DNA of 57,576 nt from SAR202 cluster bacterium (GTDB taxonomy: Bacteria; Chloroflexota; Dehalococcoidia; Lucifugimonadales; UBA3495): contig JABMNL010000050.1 in assembly GCA_013204585.1 (NCBI GenBank), positions 1-57,576 of the forward strand. Direction: 5' to 3'. The position numbers were made by a program, and so were the translations under genes. The notes beneath the pieces are model-generated. The model did not search any database. It was not told the origin of the DNA and saw only the letters and a program-made list of their open reading frames with translations. Each line of letters begins with the position of its first letter. Position 1 is the stretch's first letter. Below, piece after piece: positions 18,301-26,035 of this stretch.

Positions 18301-18348
18301 AAATCGGGAAATCGGGAAATCGGGAAATCGGGAAATCGGGAAATCGGG
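18301..18348. repeat. Perfect 8-bp x 6 tandem repeat
   Basis: Six uninterrupted copies of AAATCGGG on the plus strand begin 13 bp before the start codon of the minus-strand radical-SAM-like gene. The array could vary in length by slippage and alter promoter or leader spacing. Confidence 0.98.
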
Positions 18349-18421
18349 CGGTAGGGCAATTGACGGCCCTGGTCGGGCCGAGCGTGACCGGCCCATTATC
18401 CCTTAGGGCTCTTTGAATTAC

Positions 18422-18444
18422 AAAGGGCCAATTGGCCCCTTTTT
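18422..18444 (+). terminator. Possible terminator hairpin in the leader of the NTF2-like gene
   Basis: AAAGGGCC, an AATT loop and GGCCCC are followed by five T residues, with one bulged base. No plus-strand gene precedes it, so it may act in the leader of the downstream gene. The remainder of 18349-18549 shows nothing else. Confidence 0.35.
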
Positions 18445-18549
18445 GGCCAGAGGCCCCGTGTCTTGTTTTCTGGTGCAATATTACGGCCACTATTTACATG
18501 ACAGTCGGCAATATATGTTGCCCGGCTACAATATAAGCGAGGGGGTAGC

Positions 18550-18951
18550 ATGGACCAGAAAGTAATTGAGGCAAACCTGGCAGCGGTGGAGGCCCATTTC
18601 GGCAGCGAGGCCGACGGTCGAATCGATGAGGCGGTGGCCCTGTATACCGACGACATTGTTTGGGAGGCACCATCGCGCAATATTGTCCTGCATGGCAAGC
18701 AGGCAGTGGCTGATAACTACCGGGAGATGTTCTCTGGGTTCAAGGACGTTAAATTTCGCACCCTCGACCGGTTCGCCACCGAAGAACGGGTTGTTGATGA
18801 CAGCGTTATTTCATTGGAAATAACCAAAGATGGGTTCATGCCCTTTCCGGTCGGTACCAAGGTGGAAATGCGGCTGACCCACATCTTTGAAATGAGGGGC
18901 GGAAAGATATCCAAAGAGATTGGTATCGAGGGGCCGCCTCAAGCCGTCTAA
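18550..18951 (+). CDS. NTF2/SnoaL-like ketosteroid-isomerase-fold protein
   Basis: A 133-residue alpha+beta cone protein: N-terminal helices (AAVEAHFGSEADGRIDEAVA), then LYTDDIVWEAP, HGKQAVADNYREMFSGF and the strand THIFEMRGGKISKE. This matches nuclear-transport-factor-2-like or SnoaL-like small enzymes. The specific reaction cannot be read. A GAGGGGG site precedes the ATG. It is 125 bp before the P450 gene on the same strand. Confidence 0.8.
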   Translation: MDQKVIEANLAAVEAHFGSEADGRIDEAVALYTDDIVWEAPSRNIVLHGKQAVADNYREMFSGFKDVKFRTLDRFATEERVVDDSVISLEITKDGFMPFPVGTKVEMRLTHIFEMRGGKISKEIGIEGPPQAV

Positions 18952-19076
18952 TTCCCGCAGTTTCATGCTCGAAATTGGCGATTAACGCCCTAACCGGTCT
19001 GGGAAAATACTCTGTATTATGTTAGGGTTTCAGCATCAAGAATCCGGCTCGATATTCGAAATAGAGTGGTGGTGCA

Positions 19077-20303
19077 ATGGTAACGACTATCAACGATGAC
19101 ATGTTCACTGCGGACGTTATTCAAGACCCCTACCGTTATTACGGTCGAATCAGGGACGAGGACCCAGTCCACTGGAACGAACTCTATGAGCTGTGGGTGA
19201 TAACCAGGCACGACGACTTGGTCTGGTTGACTCGAAACCACGAGCAATTCTCCAGCGCAGTTTTTAGAGACGACCCTCGCCCTGCATATCCGGCGATTGA
19301 CGAGTCGGACACCGAGCTCTACGACTTCGTGCGCAACTACCAAAGCAAAATGTTCATTCAGCACGACCGGCCCGAACACTTGGAAATGCGGAAGGTCTTA
19401 CACTCCTACTTCACTCCCAAGTCCATGGAAGAGTGGCGGCCACTGGTCAAATCGGCCATCGACGAACTTCTGGACGCAGCCGAAAACAAGGCCGAAGTGG
19501 ATTTGATGCGGGATTTGGCGGTGCCTCTACCTGTTCTAGTTATTGCCCAGATGATGGGCGTGCCCGAGTCAGAGCGTCCGCACATTAGGATGTTGGCTGA
19601 AAAGCTGCTGAATATTGGCCGGGGCGAGCCCGACCGCATGCAGCTATTGACCGAGGGCATGAGAGGGATGGACGAATACGTAACCCCCATGATTGAGGAG
19701 CGTATCGTCAACCCCAAAGACGACTTTATATCGGTGCTCGCCAGTGGAGAAAAATCGGGGGTGTTTACCCGTGAACAGGTGTTGGTAAACACCGCGCTGT
19801 TACTGTTGGCCGGACACGAAACTACTATTAACCTAATCTGCAACGGCACCCTGTCGTTTATGAAAAACCGCGACCAATTCGACCTCTTAAAGACCGACCC
19901 CGAAGGGCTGATGGTTCGGGCCACTGAAGAGGCCTTGCGGTATGATTCCCCGGTTAAGTCCATTACCCGTATCGCCGCTGAAGACGTGGAAATGCGTGGG
20001 CAGAAAATCAAGGTAAAAGACCGTATGCGTTGGTTCATATCCTCAGCCAACCGCGACCCGAACAAGTTTGAAAACCCAAACACCATGGATATCACCCGGT
20101 GGCCCAATCCCCACGTAGCCTTCGGCTCCGGTGTGCACCACTGCTTGGGTGCCACCATTGCCAGGGTCGAGGGACAAGAAGTGTTCCGGGAGTTGTCGGA
20201 GCGGTACCCGAACTTGGAGCTCAAGGCCCAAGAGACGGAATACCAACCGAGCATCACCTTCCGGTCCATCAAAAATCTGCCCGTTTCACTAAACAAAAAC
20301 TAG
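19077..20303 (+). CDS. Cytochrome P450
   Basis: A 408-residue soluble bacterial P450 monooxygenase. The I-helix oxygen-binding motif LLAGHETT, the K-helix EEALRYDSP (ExxR) and the haem loop FGSGVHHCLG with ligand Cys356 are all present. No membrane anchor is seen. A ferredoxin partner is not adjacent. The substrate is unknown. It is followed by a strong terminator hairpin. Confidence 0.95.
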   Translation: MVTTINDDMFTADVIQDPYRYYGRIRDEDPVHWNELYELWVITRHDDLVWLTRNHEQFSSAVFRDDPRPAYPAIDESDTELYDFVRNYQSKMFIQHDRPEHLEMRKVLHSYFTPKSMEEWRPLVKSAIDELLDAAENKAEVDLMRDLAVPLPVLVIAQMMGVPESERPHIRMLAEKLLNIGRGEPDRMQLLTEGMRGMDEYVTPMIEERIVNPKDDFISVLASGEKSGVFTREQVLVNTALLLLAGHETTINLICNGTLSFMKNRDQFDLLKTDPEGLMVRATEEALRYDSPVKSITRIAAEDVEMRGQKIKVKDRMRWFISSANRDPNKFENPNTMDITRWPNPHVAFGSGVHHCLGATIARVEGQEVFRELSERYPNLELKAQETEYQPSITFRSIKNLPVSLNKN

Positions 20304-20325
20304 ATAGTTCACCTAGATAGTGCAC
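20300..20325. repeat. 13-bp tandem duplication at the P450 stop codon
   Basis: CTAGATAGTTCAC is directly followed by CTAGATAGTGCAC. The TAG in the first copy is the P450 stop codon. Confidence 0.88.
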
Positions 20326-20357
20326 AACGTGGGCCACGCCCCAGATTGAGCGCAAAT

Positions 20358-20395
20358 ACCGGCTCACGGTGACATTGACACCGTGAGCCGGTTTC
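20358..20395 (+). terminator. Terminator hairpin after P450
   Basis: A perfect 14-bp stem (ACCGGCTCACGGTG and its complement) with a 7-nt loop lies 55 bp after the P450 stop. The T-tract is poor, but the stem is strong. Confidence 0.65.
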
Positions 20396-20539
20396 CATAT
20401 CGTGATATCGTCTTAGGCAGTACCGGTGCGATGCTGATGATGCTGGTGCTTAACTGGTGGAGGACGACGGGTTGAGGACGGGCTGTACATTCGGGGATAC
20501 TTCACAAGACAGCGAGACCGCCAACAAAAGCGGGTTATA

Positions 20540-20578
20540 TAGTCCTTCGCGTTTCAGTCGCGGAAGGGCTATTTTTTT
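20540..20578 (+). terminator. Terminator with T7 tract immediately before the HAS-barrel gene
   Basis: AGTCCTTCGCG pairs with CGCGGAAGGGCT (one wobble, one bulge) around a short loop and is followed by seven T residues. It ends 12 bp before a GTG start on the same strand, so it may be a leader attenuator. The interval 20396-20539 shows no gene. Confidence 0.65.
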
Positions 20579-20590
20579 GGGTCTTAACTG

Positions 20591-21205
20591 GTGACCGCTC
20601 CATCGGCAAATGGTTCTAGCCAGCTGATGGCCCGGAGGGTCGGCGAGGTCGTTGAATCCACCTCCACATCGTTCGTGGCCCAATGCTACCAATTGGAAGG
20701 CGCTCCGGCCTTGGGTGGCCTGGTGCGTACCGACTCCCCCGATATCTACGGCGTGGTTGGCCAAGTCACCACTGAACCCTTGGACTCGGCCCGGCCGGTG
20801 TTGGCCCGGGGAGAAGACGCCGATTCCGAAGAAGATGTGATTCGCGATAATCCCCAACTGGCCCGGTTGCTCACCTCGCGGTTCGAGGTGTATATCTCCG
20901 GGCACGTGGAAGACGGCGTAACCCGCCAATATCTGCCGCCCAGACCGCCTCGGGTGCACTCCTTCGTCTACTTGTGCAGTCCGGAAGAGGTCTCCAAGTT
21001 CACTGGTCGGTTGGACCTGCTTCGTTTGTTGCTCAACTCTGGTGCGGCCCACGCCGATGAAATAGTGGGAGCCTGTATTAGGCAGGCGGCGCCAGCCCAC
21101 GAACAACCGGACGAATTCTTGATGCAGGCTTGTAAAACCTTAGCTGTGGAGCTGTCTGGAGACGTGGCGCGGCTGAATTCCATACTACGTAGGGTCTCGC
21201 CATGA
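20591..21205 (+). CDS. HAS-barrel-like partner of HerA-type ATPase
   Basis: The 204-residue protein contains an N-terminal beta-rich region (RRVGEVVESTSTSFVAQC, GGLVRTDSPDIYGVVGQV) like the HAS-barrel that precedes HerA ATPases, followed by a helical C-terminus. I infer an accessory role because it overlaps the next gene by 4 bp (ATGA). The GTG start follows a terminator-like hairpin. No catalytic motif is evident. Confidence 0.6.
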   Translation: MTAPSANGSSQLMARRVGEVVESTSTSFVAQCYQLEGAPALGGLVRTDSPDIYGVVGQVTTEPLDSARPVLARGEDADSEEDVIRDNPQLARLLTSRFEVYISGHVEDGVTRQYLPPRPPRVHSFVYLCSPEEVSKFTGRLDLLRLLLNSGAAHADEIVGACIRQAAPAHEQPDEFLMQACKTLAVELSGDVARLNSILRRVSP

Positions 21206-22896
21206 CTCAGTCTTACGAAAGTAACGGTTCGGAAGGTAATGGCCACGATAACACCGGGATAAACAGCGGCCATCTTGCATCGGTACAGGGATTGCCGTTG
21301 GGCATGGTGGTAGAAGGCTCAGTGGCCAACGGAGTCGAAGTCCGGCTGGATCCGGGATTTTCTGTAGAGCAGGTAAAGGTCGGCACTTTCGTGACTATCC
21401 AGGGCTCCAACAACCGGTTCTTCGGTGTCGTTACCGATGCTAGCTTGGGTAGCAGCGACCCCCGCATGAAGTACACGCCGCTCCCGGTAGACGACCCCTT
21501 TGTCATTCAGGCCCTACAGGGCACCGTTGCCTACGGGACGATATCGGTCTTGCCCCAGCTGACCATGCCGGACGTGATGGGTGACGAACAGGGGCCTGCC
21601 GCGGCCAAGAGCATTCCATCCCACTTCTCCCGTGCGTTCACTGCTTCTCAGAAAGATGTGGAAACGGTGTTCGGTAGCGAAGAGAACGGTAATTTTTGGA
21701 TTGGTAGTCCACTGGATATGGAGACCAAACTGTGCCTGAACTTGGGCGAGTTGGTCAAACGGTCAATGGGGGTCTTTGGCAAGAGCGGCACGGGCAAGAC
21801 ATTTCTAACCCGCCTATTGCTGGCCGGCATTTTACAGAGTGGCGAAGCGTCATCGCTAATCTTTGACATGCACAGCGAATATGGCTGGCAGGGTCAAGAC
21901 GCGGATAAGGGAGTTTCGGTTAAGGGACTGAAACAACTGTTTGGCGCGAAGGTCTCCACCTTCACCCTCGATGAGGAGCACTCCCGTCGTCGGGGCTTGT
22001 CCACTGACGAGACGGTGCAACTAGGGTTCAACCACATTGAGCCGGAAGATATTGAACTGCTGCGGGAGACGCTAAACCTCTCGGAGGTGGCGGCCTCAGC
22101 AGCCTTTAACCTACGTGAAAAATACGGCGAAGAAGACTGGCTCAAGGAGTTCTTGGCGGCGGGTCGTGGCGGTTCTCTGCTGGAGCTTGCCGACGAACTG
22201 CAGGTCAATGCTGGAGCACTGCGGGCGCTCTACAATCGTATGGGCAGAATCACCCGTTATGGGTTCCTGGTCGAGCACAGCCGCGTGGACATTTCAGCGC
22301 GGATAATCGAACACCTAGAGCGGGGTCAGCACGTCGTCTTGGAGTTTGGTCGTTACGGCGATGACCTTGCGGCCTACATCTTGGTTAGCAACCTGCTCAC
22401 CCGCCGAATACACCAGAAATACGTTGAAGCCAAAGAATCGGCAATGGGCGGCGGCGGTAAAGAACCTCGCCCGTTGGTGATTGTGATTGAGGAAGCCCAT
22501 AAGTTTCTCAGCCCCAGTGTGGCCTCTCAGACCATCTTTGGCATCATCGCCAGGGAGCTAAGAAAATACAACGTAACGCTGATGGTGATTGACCAAAGGC
22601 CCAGCGGTATCGACTCTGAAGTACTGAGCCAAGTGGGCACTCGGTTTAGCTGCCTGCTGGACAATGAGCGGGACATCGAGGCCGTTCTGTCTGGAACGCC
22701 CGGAAGCCGTCAGTTACGTTCAGTATTGGCCCGGTTGGAGTCGAAGCAACAATGCCTGGTGTTTGGACACGCTCTGCCCCTGCCAGTGGTGGTACGTATC
22801 AGGGAATACGGACCAAAGTTCTACGAGACAGTACAAGGCGGCGGGGACTCTGAGGCAGAGAAGAAGCGCAAGGTGGAAGAGCTGTTCGGGGACTAA
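21202..22896 (+). CDS. HerA/DUF87-type hexameric ATPase
   Basis: A 564-residue P-loop ATPase with an N-terminal HAS-barrel, Walker A GKSGTGKT (193-200), Walker B VIVIEEAHKFL and an arginine-finger region near IDQRPSGID. HerA-family motors translocate DNA and usually partner with the nuclease NurA; no NurA is visible next to it. The start overlaps the HAS-barrel gene. It ends 5 bp from the converging selenoprotein gene with no terminator between. Confidence 0.88.
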   Translation: MTQSYESNGSEGNGHDNTGINSGHLASVQGLPLGMVVEGSVANGVEVRLDPGFSVEQVKVGTFVTIQGSNNRFFGVVTDASLGSSDPRMKYTPLPVDDPFVIQALQGTVAYGTISVLPQLTMPDVMGDEQGPAAAKSIPSHFSRAFTASQKDVETVFGSEENGNFWIGSPLDMETKLCLNLGELVKRSMGVFGKSGTGKTFLTRLLLAGILQSGEASSLIFDMHSEYGWQGQDADKGVSVKGLKQLFGAKVSTFTLDEEHSRRRGLSTDETVQLGFNHIEPEDIELLRETLNLSEVAASAAFNLREKYGEEDWLKEFLAAGRGGSLLELADELQVNAGALRALYNRMGRITRYGFLVEHSRVDISARIIEHLERGQHVVLEFGRYGDDLAAYILVSNLLTRRIHQKYVEAKESAMGGGGKEPRPLVIVIEEAHKFLSPSVASQTIFGIIARELRKYNVTLMVIDQRPSGIDSEVLSQVGTRFSCLLDNERDIEAVLSGTPGSRQLRSVLARLESKQQCLVFGHALPLPVVVRIREYGPKFYETVQGGGDSEAEKKRKVEELFGD

Positions 22897-22901
22897 TCTC
22901 T

Positions 22902-23435
22902 CTACAGCGCTTCCAACTGTTCGATAATTTGGGCCATGCTGGGCTGGTCGTGGTCTTCCGTGGCGATGTATGTCCATCGGATTTTGCCAGACTTGTCTAA
23001 CACGAAAGTTGAGGGTATGGCAGTGCCGTCTTGGTCCACCCCATATAGGCGGGGAACTGCGGAAGCCGTGTCGTAAAGGACTGGATATTGGAAGCCGAGA
23101 GCTTCAATTGTGCGTTTGATGTCAATTGGTTTTTCGGTGCTTATCGCTATAACTTCAGCATCGATTTTTTTGATTTTGTCGTAGGATTCACGCAACTCGA
23201 CGAGTTGGTCTCGGCAAAACACTCAATATAGGCCCTCGTAAAATACCAAGACTACATTTTCTTCTCCGATGTAGGAGTCCAAAGACACATTTCCACCCTG
23301 GGCGCTCGGTAGGGTGAACCGACTAGCGTCTTTTAGACTTGGGTCTTGGCTACTCGAGTTCGAGCATGCCGCGAAGAGAAAAAGTATTGCCGACGCGAGC
23401 AGCGCCAAAAGAAGTTTTCTCACTGGTACGTTCAT
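22902..23435 (-). CDS. Selenocysteine peroxiredoxin-like lipoprotein, copy 1
   Basis: The frame reads through a single TGA (23223-23225) to give 177 residues with Sec71 in the motif FYEGLY-U-VFC-RDQL. Relatives in the AhpC/TSA-like family have FYRGxWCPxC there, so UGA replaces the first active-site Cys of a CxxC. A lipoprotein signal ends at Cys24 (LFAAC), placing the domain outside the membrane. The fold continues with AIS, YPVLYD and FVLDKSGKIRW. A hairpin follows the UGA. It is last of three paralogues on this strand. The UGA-as-Sec reading is inferred. Confidence 0.82.
23193..23207 (-). promoter_or_regulatory. SECIS-like hairpin, copy 1
   Basis: Within the coding sequence, 15 nt after the UGA, CAACTC/GAGTTG forms a perfect 6-bp stem with loop GTC. 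Position and loop G/U fit bacterial SECIS rules. Confidence 0.6.
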
Positions 23436-23450
23436 AATATTTATAATTGG

Positions 23451-23479
23451 ATGCTAAGACAGCCTATATATAAGTTCAA
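23451..23479 (-). promoter_or_regulatory. Possible promoter for peroxiredoxin-like copy 1
   Basis: On the minus strand TTGAAC (23474-23479), a 17-bp spacer and TAGCAT (23451-23456) lie in the AT-rich 86-bp gap before copy 1. The -10 match is modest. Confidence 0.35.
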
Positions 23480-23521
23480 GCCGCATCATTTAGGAAATCG
23501 GCTTCAGGGCTGATGTAGCGA

Positions 23522-24124
23522 TTATCCTTCCTGAATTTTTTCTAGCTGGCTTATGGCGTCTTTGACGTCAGGCCAGTCCTTAATTGTGCCGCTGATGAAT
23601 TGCCGTCGGATTTAGCCAGATTTGTCCACGATAAAGAAAGACGGCGCAGCGAGACCATCGCCATGTAAGTCGTAGACGCCGAACTGTTTTATGACCGTGA
23701 CTTCCGTATCCAACAAAACAGGGTATTCAAAGCCCAATGTCTCTACGACTCGCATAGCGTGTTCAGGACTGTCGGCACTAATCGCGACAACCTCGGTTTC
23801 CAGACCTACGATGGTCTCGTAATACTTTCGCAATCGATCCAGTTGCGCTTGGCAGACAGTTCACCAGAATGCCCGGTAGAACACGACCATTACGTTCTGG
23901 CTGCCCCGATAAGAACTTAATGACACTATCCTGCCGGAAGCGCTGGGCAGAGTGAAATCGATGGCTTCTGCAGGAAAACCAGCGGCCGGGGTAGCCGATG
24001 GTTTTGCCGAAGATGAGATTGGGGCCACACTGGCCGGACTATTTGGAGCTCCACAGGCGGCCAGCAAACCCAAAGCTGCCAGGCTACCTGCAAGAACCAA
24101 TGCTTTGTAATTGAACCGAATCAT
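23522..24124 (-). pseudogene. Selenocysteine peroxiredoxin-like lipoprotein, copy 2, with an internal TAA
   Basis: The frame contains TGA at 23861-23863 (codon 88) in FYRAFW-U-TVC-QAQL, matching copies 1 and 3, and a lipobox Cys24 (LLAAC). A second in-frame stop, TAA at 23612-23614 (codon 171), falls where the paralogues have Lys or Asp (DKSG-stop-IR). After it the same frame continues with homologous residues (DWPDVKDAISQLEK) to a TAA at 23522. It is either a recent nonsense mutation, a functional truncation, or a base error. The rest looks intact. Confidence 0.75.
23829..23847 (-). promoter_or_regulatory. SECIS-like hairpin, copy 2
   Basis: Thirteen nt after the UGA, CGCAA/TTGCG forms a 5-bp stem around CTGGATCGA. 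It is weaker than in the other copies, but sits at the same place. Confidence 0.45.
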
Positions 24125-24223
24125 GACAATTACCGTCGCAAACGGCTAGCTTAATGGAGAGCCGGATTTCGGATTGATTGTCAATTGAGATGCGGCAATG
24201 ACGCCGCCTCCCGGTCTCCTGGG

Positions 24224-24841
24224 TTAACTAGCCTGTACCATTCTTAGCTGGCTTATTATTTTCTCGACATCGGGCCAGTCATAGGGGTTGCCGCTAATGT
24301 ACTGCCAGCGAATATCGCCAGCCTTGTCTACGATGAAGATTGCCGGCGCGGGGACGCCGTCACCATGAAGGTTATCGACTCCGTATTCGCCGACGACGTC
24401 GGAATCCACGTCGAACAAAATCGGATAGCTTAGACCCAGACTTTCGACTGCTTTTTCCGCTTGACTGGGACTGTCGGCGCTGATTGCCAGAATCTCAGTG
24501 TCCAGACCGCTAATGGTCTCGTAATTCTTCTGCAACTTAACTAGTTGCGCTCGGCAAGTGGTTCACCAGAATCCCCTGTAGAACACGACCGCCACATTTT
24601 GGCTGCCCCGGTAAGAATTTAATGACAGCGGGTCACCGGCGGCCCTGGGGAGAGTGAAATCAATGGCCTTCTGCAGTCCTTCGACCGTACTACTTTCAAC
24701 CGTAGTATTGTCAGATGAGGCTGTTGGCGAGGTTTTCTGGGTTACATCGGATGGACTCGATGTTCCACCGCAGGCAGCTAGCAGCGCCACCACCGCCAAA
24801 CCACCAAGCAAAGGCCATATCTTTCTAGTAAAAAGTTTCAT
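24224..24841 (-). CDS. Selenocysteine peroxiredoxin-like lipoprotein, copy 3
   Basis: Reading through TGA 24563-24565 gives 205 residues with Sec93 in FYRGFW-U-TTC-RAQL, the closest of the three to the canonical FYRGxWCPxCxxQL. The signal peptide ends at Cys24 (LLAAC), followed by a Ser/Thr-rich linker. The domain then has DFTLPRA, AISADSPSQ, YPILFDVDSD, YGVDNLHGDG and FIVDKAGDIRW. It is first in transcription order, 99 bp before copy 2. The likely role is peroxide or disulfide reduction at the outer membrane face; this is inferred from the family. Confidence 0.85.
24532..24548 (-). promoter_or_regulatory. SECIS-like hairpin, copy 3
   Basis: Fourteen nt after the UGA, GCAACT/AGTTGC forms a perfect 6-bp stem with loop AGTTA. 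The apical loop starts about 21 nt after the UGA, inside the bacterial SECIS range. Confidence 0.6.
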
Positions 24842-24922
24842 ACACACACCGTAACAAACCACTGTGGTAAATACGCGCAGCAGGCGGTGTCGGATTGGTA
24901 TTAATTTATGCGGCGAGATGGG

Positions 24923-25870
24923 TCAGGCCAGGCATCGCACGGGCTGGCCTCCATTGATGGTGACCATATCGGCGGCGATGGCCCCCAAGTCGAGGTCCGT
25001 TCCCAAGGGCTCTCCCCTGAGTTCGGAGTAGGCTCGGTGCAGATTGCCTGCCAAGCGCTCCGAGTCATGCCAAGGTGCGAATCGGCCCAGGTCAGCCTCC
25101 CGAGCAGCGTCCAAGGGGCCCAGTCCGGCATCGAAGGCAGACTTGGCAGTAGTCTGGACGAAAGTTAGGTAGGCTTCGATATCGTCCATCACCGCTGGGC
25201 CGCAGACCGAACCGTGTCCCGGAACTATCGTCTCCGCCCCAAGCTCACGCAGCCGCGTCACTGCCTCTAACGAACCGGAAACAGAGCCCATGGCCACGAA
25301 AGGCGTGCCCTGATTAAATATCAGGTCGCCAGAGAATAGCAGCTTGCGTTCCGGCAACCAGGCAACAATGTCATTGGTGGTGTGGGCTGGGCCCATGAAG
25401 ATAAGTTCAATCTTGAGGTCACCTGCGTCACCCGAATATAGGTCGAGCCGGTCCTTGAAAGTGATGGTTGGCGGGGCCAGTTCCAAGTCGCCCCACTCCA
25501 CTCCGGGGAACAGAGGATGCAGCGCCTGGAGCCCAGTGGAAATCACCGTTTGTCGACATAGTTCGTGTCCCACGATGGCGGCACCGGACACCAGGTAATT
25601 GCCGTGGGTGTGGTCGCCGTGATGGTGGGTATTAATCAGGGTTCTGGCTGGAAGACTAGTCACCCCGGCAATGGCCTTCAAAAAGGCCCTGGTGCGCGCC
25701 TCGGTGAAGCAGGTGTCGACCACTGTCACGCCGTCCTGGCCCCGGATGAAACCAGCGTTATTCAACCCCCAACTGCCGTCCAGCTGGACGTAGGCGTAGA
25801 TACCGGGGCTAACTTCCTCCAGTGTCGGCGTAGGTAATTGGTCGGCGTTGCGGGCGTGGTCGATGCTCAT
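24923..25870 (-). CDS. MBL-fold metallo-hydrolase
   Basis: This 315-residue protein has the metallo-beta-lactamase signature THHHGDHTHGN, followed by later ligands in GPAHTTND and VPGHGSVCGP. Such enzymes are zinc or iron hydrolases acting on thioesters, lactones or related bonds; the substrate is unknown. The ATG at 25870 follows GAGGAAG and gives the start MSIDHARNAD. It diverges from the S9 peptidase. The 165-bp gap 25871-26035 shows no gene. Confidence 0.9.
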   Translation of the reverse strand: MSIDHARNADQLPTPTLEEVSPGIYAYVQLDGSWGLNNAGFIRGQDGVTVVDTCFTEARTRAFLKAIAGVTSLPARTLINTHHHGDHTHGNYLVSGAAIVGHELCRQTVISTGLQALHPLFPGVEWGDLELAPPTITFKDRLDLYSGDAGDLKIELIFMGPAHTTNDIVAWLPERKLLFSGDLIFNQGTPFVAMGSVSGSLEAVTRLRELGAETIVPGHGSVCGPAVMDDIEAYLTFVQTTAKSAFDAGLGPLDAAREADLGRFAPWHDSERLAGNLHRAYSELRGEPLGTDLDLGAIAADMVTINGGQPVRCLA

Positions 25871-26035
25871 GTCTTTCTTCCTCGGGGCGGTGGGTGAAGG
25901 TGGAACAAATATAGGCGCAGCCATTCTGACGGTCAACCGGGTTATTCGCACCTATTACGTGGTCGAAGCCGAAGATATAATCGTGGCAGTCCAAACTACG
26001 CCTGGAATGAACCGGCGCCAGCAGGAGAAAACTCG

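Noticed and set aside
18288-18359. N-terminal extension of the radical-SAM-like protein
   Set aside because: The extra 24 residues are translated from the 8-bp repeat array, and the GGAGG site fits the start at 18287.
20396-20539. Possible small RNA or tRNA in the gap
   Set aside because: I could not form a cloverleaf or match SRP, tmRNA or RNase P consensus elements.
22902-24841. Sec genes explained as sequencing errors or simple pseudogenes
   Set aside because: Three independent UGAs at the same active-site column, with otherwise intact frames and hairpins, are unlikely by error. Only the TAA in copy 2 may be one.
24923-24925. UGA of the MBL hydrolase as a further Sec codon
   Set aside because: The codons after it run into an AT-rich gap without homologous sequence, and the protein is already full length.
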